Origin: Paraglaciecola sp030730205
Lineage (GTDB): Bacteria; Pseudomonadota; Gammaproteobacteria; Enterobacterales; Alteromonadaceae
Assembly (NCBI RefSeq): GCF_052119645.1
Contig: NZ_JBGQOM010000012.1
Span: 68,263-132,262, forward strand
DNA length: 64,000 bases
Direction of reading: 5' to 3'
Position numbers and translations under genes: made by a program. Below, piece after piece: positions 1 through 6,990 of the stretch. A model generated the notes under the pieces. That model saw only the letters and a program-made list of their open reading frames with translations. It did no database searches and was not told the DNA's origin. Numbering within the stretch: the stretch's first letter is position 1; every line of letters starts with the position of its first letter.

Positions 1-1
1 T

Positions 2-289
2 CTAGATTCTGCACAGTGGCAACAAGCTCAAATTGTGGCAAAGTTTGACTATGTGCTCACAGATGCCAGACAGCTGCATATTGATATAGCGAAGCTCGAA
101 ACCGATTATTACCTGCAGGTCAGTTCTCAAACAATAGACGCCTATTATTTGCAATGGACCTATAAAATTAGCGCTTTTAGTGCGCAGCAATTATTGAAAA
201 CGAAGGAAGAATTCCTAGTTGAGCTTGCGCCGGTTAATGCAGCTAAAAGCGTGAAACAAAAAACAGATGAAGGTGAGGCCCCTTTTTAA
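2..289 (+). CDS. Hypothetical protein, 5' end outside window
   Basis: The reading frame is already open at base 2 and closes with TAA at 287-289, so only the last 95 residues are present. An internal GTG at 35 could be read as a start, but the frame continues upstream without a stop and the encoded text looks the same on both sides, so I treat it as truncated by the window edge. The visible part is soluble, rich in Gln, Leu and Tyr, with a charged tail and no membrane segment or motif I recognise. It converges with the DUF1415 gene. Function unknown. Confidence 0.55.
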   Translation, partial: LDSAQWQQAQIVAKFDYVLTDARQLHIDIAKLETDYYLQVSSQTIDAYYLQWTYKISAFSAQQLLKTKEEFLVELAPVNAAKSVKQKTDEGEAPF

Positions 290-333
290 AAGGCGGGTCG
301 TGAGGGCTGTTACAACCCCCTTGTTTGCGGCGT

Positions 334-876
334 TTATAACATTAAATTTTGTAGATAAGTCAATCCGAGCTCTCGCGCTTTATCGATGTTTCGTTGAGGG
401 ATTAATTCAGGATGCGGAAAATGACTTAATACGGATTCAAGACTTGATTCTCGCAGAAGATGTAGCATAGGGAAGGGAGAGCGATTAGTAAAATTCGCCG
501 GATCACTTAATTCTTCCCCTTCAAAACAATACTCAGGATGAAAACTTGCGACTTGATAGATCCCCCGATACGCACTTTGTTCCACAAGTGAAGTGGCTAA
601 CTCGAGTAAATCAAGGTAATCATCAAATTTTTCAAAGGCGTTATCATAAATAATCAGGGTTGTCTCAACCTCGTGGTTAGCATCGAGTAAGCTTAATTCA
701 TCAATTAAACTGGCAAGAGCTTCAGTAGGCGAATTAGCTGAATCAATTACATAACGAATGCGTTGACGATCATATTCTCTTTTTGCAAAGGGACAGAAAT
801 TCAAACCGATGACCACTTTTTCAAGCCAGTGCTGTGTTCGTGCAACAATGGCTTTCTGTTGCGCTTGGCTACTCAC
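334..876 (-). CDS. DUF1415 family protein
   Basis: A 180-residue soluble protein with the hallmarks of the DUF1415 family: an N-terminal segment containing VIGLNFCPFA and a C-terminal segment containing NRSPFPMLHLLRE, with a conserved HPEYCFEG block between them. Length is normal for the family. Its biochemical role is not known. It lies 26 bp downstream of folD on the same strand, so the two are probably co-transcribed. Confidence 0.85.
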   Translation of the reverse strand: MSSQAQQKAIVARTQHWLEKVVIGLNFCPFAKREYDRQRIRYVIDSANSPTEALASLIDELSLLDANHEVETTLIIYDNAFEKFDDYLDLLELATSLVEQSAYRGIYQVASFHPEYCFEGEELSDPANFTNRSPFPMLHLLRESSLESVLSHFPHPELIPQRNIDKARELGLTYLQNLML

Positions 877-902
877 TGTGCATCACTCAACACTGAAGCC
901 AC

Positions 903-1769
903 TTAAGAGTGATACTTAACATACGCTTCTAAGGTGTTCTCGATCAAACTTGCCACTGTCATGGGGCCAACACCACCTGGAACAGGAGTAATCCATCCAG
1001 CGCGCTCTTGTGCACTAGCAAAATCCACATCACCTCCCAAGCTACCATCAGCTTGGCGATTGATGCCTACATCAATAATAATTGCACCGGGCTTGATCCA
1101 ATTACCCGGTATAAAATTCGCTTTACCCACCGCAACCACCAATAAATCAGCGCGTTCAACATGAGATTGCAAATTCTTAGTAAATTTATGACAACTTGTT
1201 ACTGTGCACCCCGCGAGTAATAATTCCATAAACATAGGGCGACCTACGATATTAGATGCACCTACAATTACTGCGTCTAAACCTTTGATAGGACGTTTGG
1301 TTGATTCAATTAGCGTCATGATGCCTTTTGGCGTACAGGGTCTCAAAGCTGGGATCCGTTGGGCTAAGCGGCCGATATTATAAGGATGAAAACCATCAAC
1401 ATCTTTATGAGGGTGAATACGCTCTAAAACTTGTTCTTTATCTAGTCCCGCAGGTAGAGGCAATTGAACTAAAATACCATCAATTTCAACGTCCGCATTT
1501 AAGGTATCAATAACAGATAACAGTTCTTCTTGAGTCGTATGGGCTGGAAGGTCAAAAGATTTTGACAAAAATCCCACTTCTTCACAGGCTTTGCGCTTAT
1601 TATTCACATAGACATGTGATGCTGCATCACTGCCAACTAATACCACAGCCAAACCGGGCGGACGTTTACCAGCGGAAACGATTGCACTGACTTGAGTGGC
1701 AACATTTTGGCGTATATGTTTGGCGATAAGACCGCCGTCGATTTTTTGTGCAGGCATAATGGCTAACAT
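903..1769 (-). CDS. folD: Bifunctional methylenetetrahydrofolate dehydrogenase/cyclohydrolase FolD
   Basis: Cytosolic enzyme of one-carbon metabolism: NADP-dependent oxidation of 5,10-methylene-THF and hydrolysis of the methenyl form to 10-formyl-THF. The family signature is clear: YVNNKRKACEEVGF carries the catalytic lysine, followed by DGILVQLPLP, KDVDGFHPYN, the nucleotide-binding GASNIVGRP and the C-terminal PVPGGVGPMTVA. Length (288 aa) matches E. coli FolD. Two starts are possible, ATG at 1769 and ATG at 1757. Neither has a strong Shine-Dalgarno, and the second fits homologues slightly better (product begins MPAQKIDG). The DUF1415 gene follows in the same direction. Confidence 0.97.
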   Translation of the reverse strand: MLAIMPAQKIDGGLIAKHIRQNVATQVSAIVSAGKRPPGLAVVLVGSDAASHVYVNNKRKACEEVGFLSKSFDLPAHTTQEELLSVIDTLNADVEIDGILVQLPLPAGLDKEQVLERIHPHKDVDGFHPYNIGRLAQRIPALRPCTPKGIMTLIESTKRPIKGLDAVIVGASNIVGRPMFMELLLAGCTVTSCHKFTKNLQSHVERADLLVVAVGKANFIPGNWIKPGAIIIDVGINRQADGSLGGDVDFASAQERAGWITPVPGGVGPMTVASLIENTLEAYVKYHS

Positions 1770-1889
1770 TTAGATAATGAGAAGGCTATTGTCACATAGC
1801 CTAATGTTACCAAGCAATTAACTTGCGTTAAAAAAACAAAATCGCCACTATTCTACTTTATTAATCTAAAAAATAACTAGGGCTACATT

Positions 1890-2525
1890 GTGCAACTATC
1901 TGGTGTTGAGATTTTCGGTTATTGTGCGTCTGCACTGATTGCTTTTTCGTTAACAAGAAGCTCTATTGTTAAATTGCGTTGGTTTAATCTGTTTGGTGCG
2001 TCGTCTTTTTGTGTGTACGGCATCATTATCAACGCGTATCCGGTAGCTATACTCAATGGCTTTATTGCATTAACCAATATCTTTTTTTTAACTCGGCTGC
2101 TGCTAAATACCCAGCAGCATTTCAATATATTAAAGGCTGCTCGCCCTTCAAATTATGTTGATTTTTTTCTGGATTATCATCAAAAAGAAATAAAACAGCT
2201 CTTCCCCCGATTTATGCGAGGCGCCATGAATGCTGAAAGAGAATATTATTTTTTAACTGAGCATACCGAGGTCATCGGCGTTTTAAGTGGCTATCGTTCC
2301 GAGCCTGGCACCTTTGTAGTTGATTTCGATTTTGTAATTCCTGCCTACAGAGATTGTCGACTCGGCCATTTCACTCTGGGCAAAGGGCAAGAATTGAAGA
2401 AAAAATTTGGTTTTGAGCACGTTATTGCATTAGCTGACAGCTACGAGCATGAAAATTACTTAACTAATATAGGTTTTAGTCCGAAAAAAAATGGGCGCTG
2501 GACCTATGATCAACCCAGTACCTAA
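1890..2525 (+). CDS. YgjV/PQ-loop-like membrane protein with GNAT-like C-terminal domain
   Basis: A 211-residue protein in two parts. Residues 1-75 hold three hydrophobic helices resembling the YgjV or SemiSWEET-like small membrane family (GYCASALIAFSL, then a segment around FGASSFCVYGI). Residues about 80-210 are soluble and resemble an acetyltransferase fold: a beta-rich middle, then YRDCRLGHFTLGKG as a possible acetyl-CoA loop and a terminal YLTNIGF typical of GNAT ends. GTG start at 1890. The gene is transcribed away from folD. Substrate unknown; the assignment is by pattern only. Confidence 0.6.
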   Translation: MQLSGVEIFGYCASALIAFSLTRSSIVKLRWFNLFGASSFCVYGIIINAYPVAILNGFIALTNIFFLTRLLLNTQQHFNILKAARPSNYVDFFLDYHQKEIKQLFPRFMRGAMNAEREYYFLTEHTEVIGVLSGYRSEPGTFVVDFDFVIPAYRDCRLGHFTLGKGQELKKKFGFEHVIALADSYEHENYLTNIGFSPKKNGRWTYDQPST

Positions 2526-2650
2526 TACTTTTTTTAAAAATTGTGAGTAGTGTAAAAGCTATTTTTACTGATAGTTTGGGACGAATTAGCCTTAAAAATA
2601 GCCACATTGTTTTAAAAGTAGGCGCTTGAAATTTTTGTTTTAAAAAGTGT

Positions 2651-2679
2651 TTGACGAGCTTAAATCTAGTATGTAACAT
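2651..2679 (+). promoter_or_regulatory. Sigma-70 promoter of the tRNA operon
   Basis: TTGACG (2651-2656), 17-bp spacer, TAACAT (2674-2679), followed at once by a GC-rich discriminator GCGCCTCCC. That discriminator is typical of stable-RNA promoters under stringent control. The first tRNA starts about 35 nt after the expected start point. Confidence 0.75.
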
Positions 2680-2720
2680 GCGCCTCCCGTAACAGATGAG
2701 AATGAAGTTACGGTTTAAGT

Positions 2721-2797
2721 CGGTGAGTAGCGCAGCTTGGTAGCGCACTTGGTTTGGGTCCAAGGGGTCGTAGGTTCGAATCCTATCTCACCGACCA
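2721..2797 (+). tRNA. tRNA-Pro (TGG)
   Basis: 77-nt cloverleaf with encoded CCA. Acceptor CGGTGAG pairs with CTCACCG. Anticodon stem CTTGG/CCAAG encloses a loop with TGG, and the T loop TTCGAAT is present. First gene of a four-tRNA cluster. Confidence 0.97.
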
Positions 2798-2826
2798 CTT
2801 TCTCATTATTACTTAAGATTCGTCAA

Positions 2827-2903
<77 letters not shown>

Positions 2904-2955
2904 TGCGATTCGGAAGGACAGAGTAATAAGTTGTATAGCACTGCATTAATACTGT

Positions 2956-3032
2956 GGTGGGCGTAGCTCAGTTGGTAGAGCCCCGGATTGTGATTCCGGT
3001 TGTCGTGGGTTCGAGCCCCATCGTCCACCCCA
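2956..3032 (+). tRNA. tRNA-His (GTG)
   Basis: 77-nt cloverleaf including the extra G at position -1 that pairs with C73, a mark of tRNA-His. Acceptor GTGGGCG/CGTCCAC, anticodon GTG in the loop TTGTGAT, encoded CCA. Confidence 0.97.
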
Positions 3033-3038
3033 CTCTCA

Positions 3039-3123
3039 GCGGAAGTGGTGAAATTGGTAGACACGCTGGATTTAGGTTCCAGTGCTTTACGGCGTGAGAG
3101 TTCGAGTCTCTCCTTCCGCACCA
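3039..3123 (+). tRNA. tRNA-Leu (TAG)
   Basis: 85-nt class II tRNA with a long variable arm (TGCTTTACGGCGT region). Acceptor GCGGAAG pairs with CTTCCGC. Anticodon stem CTGGA/TCCAG with TAG in the loop. Encoded CCA ends the cluster. No clear intrinsic terminator follows. Confidence 0.97.
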
Positions 3124-3214
3124 TCATTAAGTTCTAGTCAGATATAATTCTTATTTTATTCTAATGTAAATTAAATCGATGTTTTAATCGTACAACGCTT
3201 TTTTAACTTTCGGC

Positions 3215-3243
3215 TCGACTTGCAATAAAGCTATCGCTATACT
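3215..3243 (+). promoter_or_regulatory. Candidate sigma-70 promoter for tig
   Basis: TCGACT, 17-bp spacer, TATACT, about 165 nt upstream of the tig start codon, in the gap between the tRNA cluster and tig. The fit is moderate (four of six in the -35). The long leader that follows shows no strong structure. Confidence 0.45.
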
Positions 3244-3408
3244 ACTGCGTCTTTTTTATCTGGCATTTTTAAGTTGATCAGTTAGATCCGCGTTTGTTAG
3301 TGTTATTGCGGCAACATACAACTGATTGTTGCTACCAATATCCCGCCGATAAAAACTCCTTTGGTATTAATAAATGAGCGCGAGTAAGCGCCAAATTGAG
3401 GTAGAAGA

Positions 3409-4719
3409 ATGCAAGTTTCCGTTGAGACGACTACAGGTTTAGAACGCCGTCTTACTATCACCCTTCCTGCTGCATCTATTGATTCTGCAGTTAAATCGCG
3501 CTTACAGCAATTGTCTAAAACCCAACGAATCAATGGATTTCGTCCTGGTAAAGTACCAGTGAACGTTATTCAAAAGCGTTATGGTCAAGCGGTTCGCGAA
3601 GAAATTGCTGGTGAAGCAATGCAGCGTAGTTTTTATCAAGCGATTACCCAAGAAAAAATTACGCCAGCTGGCGCCCCAAATTTTGAAGTAAAAACAGATG
3701 TGTTGGGTAAAGACCTTGAGTTTGTTGCTTCTTTTGAAGTTTATCCAGAAATTGAAGTTAAAGATAACGACAAGATTGAGGTTGAAAAAGCGGTTGTTGA
3801 AATTACAGATGCAGATCTTGATACCATGATGGATACGCTGCGCAAGCAACACGCTAGCTGGAAGGAAGTTAAACGTAAGTCTAAAAAAGATGACAAGTTA
3901 ACAATGGATTTTGTTGGCACTATTGACGGTGAAGAATTTGAAGGTGGAAAAGCTGAAGACTTCGCACTGGAAATGGGTAAAGATCGCATGATCCCAGGCT
4001 TTGAAAAACCATTAGTGGGTGCCAAGGCTGGTGATGAAGTGATTGTTGACGTGACGTTCCCTGAAGATTACCACGCTGAAAAGCTAAAAGGTAAGGCCGC
4101 TCAATTCACAGTAAATGTTAAAAAAGTAGAAGCTTTAGATTTACCTAAGGTTGACGAAGAGTTTGCTAAATTGTTCGGTATTGAAGACGGCAGTATTGAC
4201 GCCTTAAAACAAGAAGTTCGCAAGAACATGCAGCGTGAATTAGATCAAACCTTGAAAGCCAGCTTAAAAGAGCAAGTGATAAACGGTTTGTTAGCTAATA
4301 ACTCAGTTGATTTACCGAAAGCCTTAGTTGACCAAGAAATCAATGCATTGCGTGAACAAGCAAAGCAGCGCTTCAGTCAACAACAAGGTGGTAACATAGA
4401 CAACTTGCCTGAATTACCTGCCGATTTGTTTGCTGAAAACGCTCGTAAACGTGTTTCTATCGGTTTGTTGTTGGGCGAAATTATTCGCACTAACGAATTA
4501 AAAGTAGACAATGCTAAAGTTGACAGCTTGATCGAAACAGCCGCTTCAGCGTATGAAGATCCGCAAGAAGTAGTTGAATACTACAAATCGAATAAAGAGC
4601 TAATGCAACAAATGCAAAACGTAGCAATGGAAGAACAAGCCGTTGAACTACTGTTAACCCAAGCTAAAGTAACTGAAGTTACTAAAGCATTTGATGAGAT
4701 CATGAACAAACAGGCTTAA
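3409..4719 (+). CDS. tig: Trigger factor, ribosome-bound chaperone and prolyl isomerase
   Basis: Binds ribosomal protein L23 at the exit tunnel and shields nascent chains. 436 residues, the normal length. The N-terminal ribosome-binding domain contains the signature GFRPGKVP with an upstream QLSKTQRINGF. The FKBP-type isomerase domain lies at about 150-245 (KLTMDFVGTIDG, then MIPGFEKPLVG), followed by a long helical C-terminal chaperone domain. ATG at 3409 is preceded by GAGGTAGAAG. It heads tig-clpP-clpX-lon, with a terminator between tig and clpP. Confidence 0.98.
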   Translation: MQVSVETTTGLERRLTITLPAASIDSAVKSRLQQLSKTQRINGFRPGKVPVNVIQKRYGQAVREEIAGEAMQRSFYQAITQEKITPAGAPNFEVKTDVLGKDLEFVASFEVYPEIEVKDNDKIEVEKAVVEITDADLDTMMDTLRKQHASWKEVKRKSKKDDKLTMDFVGTIDGEEFEGGKAEDFALEMGKDRMIPGFEKPLVGAKAGDEVIVDVTFPEDYHAEKLKGKAAQFTVNVKKVEALDLPKVDEEFAKLFGIEDGSIDALKQEVRKNMQRELDQTLKASLKEQVINGLLANNSVDLPKALVDQEINALREQAKQRFSQQQGGNIDNLPELPADLFAENARKRVSIGLLLGEIIRTNELKVDNAKVDSLIETAASAYEDPQEVVEYYKSNKELMQQMQNVAMEEQAVELLLTQAKVTEVTKAFDEIMNKQA

Positions 4720-4760
4720 TTTGCTGATTGTTATTTGACTTGTCTAGTCTGCAACTGCTT

Positions 4761-4788
4761 AAATGCTCGGTATTCCCCGAGCATTTTT
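4761..4788 (+). terminator. Intrinsic terminator after tig
   Basis: Ten-base-pair stem AAATGCTCGG / CCGAGCATTT with a 6-nt loop and a short T run, between tig and clpP. Confidence 0.85.
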
Positions 4789-4809
4789 ATTTGTGAAGAA
4801 TTCTAAAAT

Positions 4810-5454
4810 ATGATTATAACTCCAAACGATACCAGTAATGCCCTAGTGCCTATGGTTGTTGAACAAACTGCTAAAGGCGAACGTTCGTACGATATTTATT
4901 CTCGTTTATTAAAAGAAAATGTCATTTTTCTAGTTGGCCAAGTAGAAGATCACATGGCCAACCTAATCGTTGCGCAAATGCTTTTCTTAGAAGCTGAAAA
5001 TCCAGAGAAAGATATTTTTCTTTATATCAATTCACCTGGTGGGTCTGTAACGGCGGGAATGGCTATTTATGATACAATGAACTTCATTAAGCCTGATGTC
5101 AGTACAGTGTGTATTGGCCAAGCTGCGAGTATGGGGGCATTTTTGTTATCAGCAGGCGCTAAAGGTAAACGTTATTGTTTACCGAATTCGCGAGTAATGA
5201 TTCACCAACCTTTGGGCGGTTTTCAAGGTCAAGCTTCTGATTTTGAAATTCATGCGAGAGAAATTTTGTCTATCAAAGAAAAGATGAATCGCCTTATGGC
5301 CAAACATACTGGCCAAGATTATGAAAAAGTTGCCAAGGACACGGATCGTGACAATTTCTTATCGGCAGCAGAAGCAATGGAATATGGTTTGGTTGATCAA
5401 GTTTTATCAAGCAGACCTGATGCAAGCCACAGCGATGTTAAATCAGGCAAGTAA
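4810..5454 (+). CDS. clpP: ATP-dependent Clp protease proteolytic subunit
   Basis: Serine peptidase that forms the two-ring proteolytic barrel and works with ClpX or ClpA in the cytosol. 214 residues. The catalytic triad is visible: Ser107 in GQAASMGAF, His132 in MIHQPLGG, and Asp181 in DTDRDNFLSA. The spacing is exactly that of E. coli ClpP, shifted by four. The N-terminal Leu-Val-Pro-Met stretch around residues 12-15 marks the processing region. clpX follows after about 100 bp. Confidence 0.98.
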   Translation: MIITPNDTSNALVPMVVEQTAKGERSYDIYSRLLKENVIFLVGQVEDHMANLIVAQMLFLEAENPEKDIFLYINSPGGSVTAGMAIYDTMNFIKPDVSTVCIGQAASMGAFLLSAGAKGKRYCLPNSRVMIHQPLGGFQGQASDFEIHAREILSIKEKMNRLMAKHTGQDYEKVAKDTDRDNFLSAAEAMEYGLVDQVLSSRPDASHSDVKSGK

Positions 5455-5492
5455 ACAATATTCTTGATATCGATCTAAAATTGATTGAAGTG

Positions 5493-5528
5493 AATCCTTC
5501 AACTCAGGTATGGTTCAGTTGAAGGGTT
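5493..5528 (+). other. Hairpin in the clpP-clpX spacer
   Basis: A 12-bp inverted repeat (AATCCTTCAACT against AGTTGAAGGGTT, one T-G pair) with a 12-nt loop. No T run follows, so it is not a simple intrinsic terminator; it may be an mRNA processing or stability element. It ends 25 nt before the clpX ATG. Confidence 0.55.
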
Positions 5529-5553
5529 GTCTCGAAATAGGAAAAGACATCAG

Positions 5554-6831
5554 ATGAGTGAGAAAAAGAGCGGAAGCGACGATAGTAAACTTCTCTATTG
5601 TTCGTTTTGTGGCAAGAGCCAACACGAAGTTAGAAAACTGATCGCTGGACCTTCAGTGTTTATTTGTGATGAGTGTGTCGATTTGTGCAACGATATTATT
5701 CGTGAAGAAATTAAAGAGATCGCACCGAAGAAAAAGAAAGACCACTTACCAACACCAAAAGAAATTCATACCCATTTAGATGATTATGTGATTGGCCAAG
5801 AACACGCTAAAAAAGTGTTAGCGGTGGCTGTGTATAACCATTATAAGCGTTTACGTAACGGCGATGTGCATGAAGGCGTAGAATTAGGTAAGAGTAATAT
5901 CTTATTGATAGGTCCCACTGGTAGCGGTAAAACATTACTCGCTGAAACTTTAGCGCGTCTATTAGACGTGCCGTTTACAATGGCAGACGCTACCACGCTA
6001 ACAGAAGCAGGTTATGTGGGTGAAGATGTTGAAAACATCATTCAAAAGTTATTGCAGAAGTGTGATTATGATGTAGAGAAAGCTCAGCGCGGCATTGTTT
6101 ACATTGATGAAATAGATAAAATTTCACGTAAGTCCGACAATCCCTCAATTACCAGGGATGTGTCTGGCGAAGGTGTGCAGCAAGCGTTGTTGAAATTGAT
6201 AGAAGGCACAGTTGCATCCGTTCCGCCACAAGGTGGTCGCAAACATCCGCAGCAAGAATTTTTGCAAGTTGATACCTCAAAAATTTTGTTTATATGTGGC
6301 GGTGCTTTTTCAGGTTTAGATAAAGTCATTGCACAACGTGCTCATACCGGTACAGGTATAGGTTTTGGCTCTGAAATTAAAAATGTCAATAACAAAGCCA
6401 AAGAGGGTGAGCTGTTCAAAAAGGTTGAGCCAGAAGATTTAGTTAAATATGGTCTTATTCCTGAATTTATTGGCCGTTTACCTGTTCTTACCAGCTTAGA
6501 AGAGTTAAGCGAAGAGGCCCTTGTACAAATTTTACGTGAACCTAAAAATGCGTTAACTAAACAATACTCTGCACTATTTGGTATGGAAAATACTGAATTA
6601 GAGTTTAGAGAAGATGCACTTCAGGCCATAGCTAAAAAGGCAATGAAGCGTAAAACTGGTGCACGTGGTTTGCGGTCAATTGTAGAAGCAGTGCTACTAG
6701 ATACCATGTACGACTTACCGTCGATGACGAATGTTAGCAAAGTGGTAATTGATGAGGCTGTTATTAAAGGCGAGTCAAAACCTATTTTGATTTACGACAA
6801 TTCATCTGATAAAAAAGCCGCGTCTGAGTAA
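5554..6831 (+). CDS. clpX: ATP-dependent Clp protease ATP-binding subunit ClpX
   Basis: AAA+ unfoldase that feeds substrates to ClpP. 425 residues from ATG 5554 (E. coli 424). An upstream in-frame TTG at 5527 is unlikely because it overlaps the spacer hairpin. The N-terminal zinc-binding domain has two CxxC pairs (CSFC about residue 18, CDEC about residue 43). Then come Walker A GPTGSGKT, Walker B YIDEIDKI, the pore loop GYVGEDVE and the sensor 2 arginine region GARGLRS. A terminator follows, so lon is transcribed separately. Confidence 0.98.
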   Translation: MSEKKSGSDDSKLLYCSFCGKSQHEVRKLIAGPSVFICDECVDLCNDIIREEIKEIAPKKKKDHLPTPKEIHTHLDDYVIGQEHAKKVLAVAVYNHYKRLRNGDVHEGVELGKSNILLIGPTGSGKTLLAETLARLLDVPFTMADATTLTEAGYVGEDVENIIQKLLQKCDYDVEKAQRGIVYIDEIDKISRKSDNPSITRDVSGEGVQQALLKLIEGTVASVPPQGGRKHPQQEFLQVDTSKILFICGGAFSGLDKVIAQRAHTGTGIGFGSEIKNVNNKAKEGELFKKVEPEDLVKYGLIPEFIGRLPVLTSLEELSEEALVQILREPKNALTKQYSALFGMENTELEFREDALQAIAKKAMKRKTGARGLRSIVEAVLLDTMYDLPSMTNVSKVVIDEAVIKGESKPILIYDNSSDKKAASE

Positions 6832-6839
6832 AACGAATC

Positions 6840-6864
6840 AAGGTCCCTGCATGGGGCCTTTTTT
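6840..6864 (+). terminator. Intrinsic terminator after clpX
   Basis: Eight-base-pair stem AAGGTCCC / GGGGCCTT with a 5-nt loop and a run of T. Confidence 0.85.
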
Positions 6865-6920
6865 ATGGACCCGAATAACTCTTTGAGTTGCCATCTTTGT
6901 GTTTACTGAGTAATTTTTAT

Positions 6921-6948
6921 TTGAACTTTATCTGACCATCCCCATATA
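6921..6948 (+). promoter_or_regulatory. Heat-shock sigma-32 promoter of lon
   Basis: TTGAA (6921-6925), 14-bp gap, then CCCCATATA (6940-6948). This matches the RpoH pattern CTTGAA-N13/14-CCCCATNTA almost completely. It lies 43 nt upstream of the lon start codon. Confidence 0.85.
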
Positions 6949-6990
6949 GATTTAAATTACTCATCATTCATTATTAGTACGAGATTAAAT

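Noticed and set aside
2476..2763. 95-codon minus-strand frame
   Set aside because: It overlaps the membrane-protein gene end, the tRNA promoter and tRNA-Pro, and has no family features.
5527..5553. Upstream TTG start for clpX
   Set aside because: Lies in the spacer hairpin; ATG 5554 gives the normal ClpX N-terminus.
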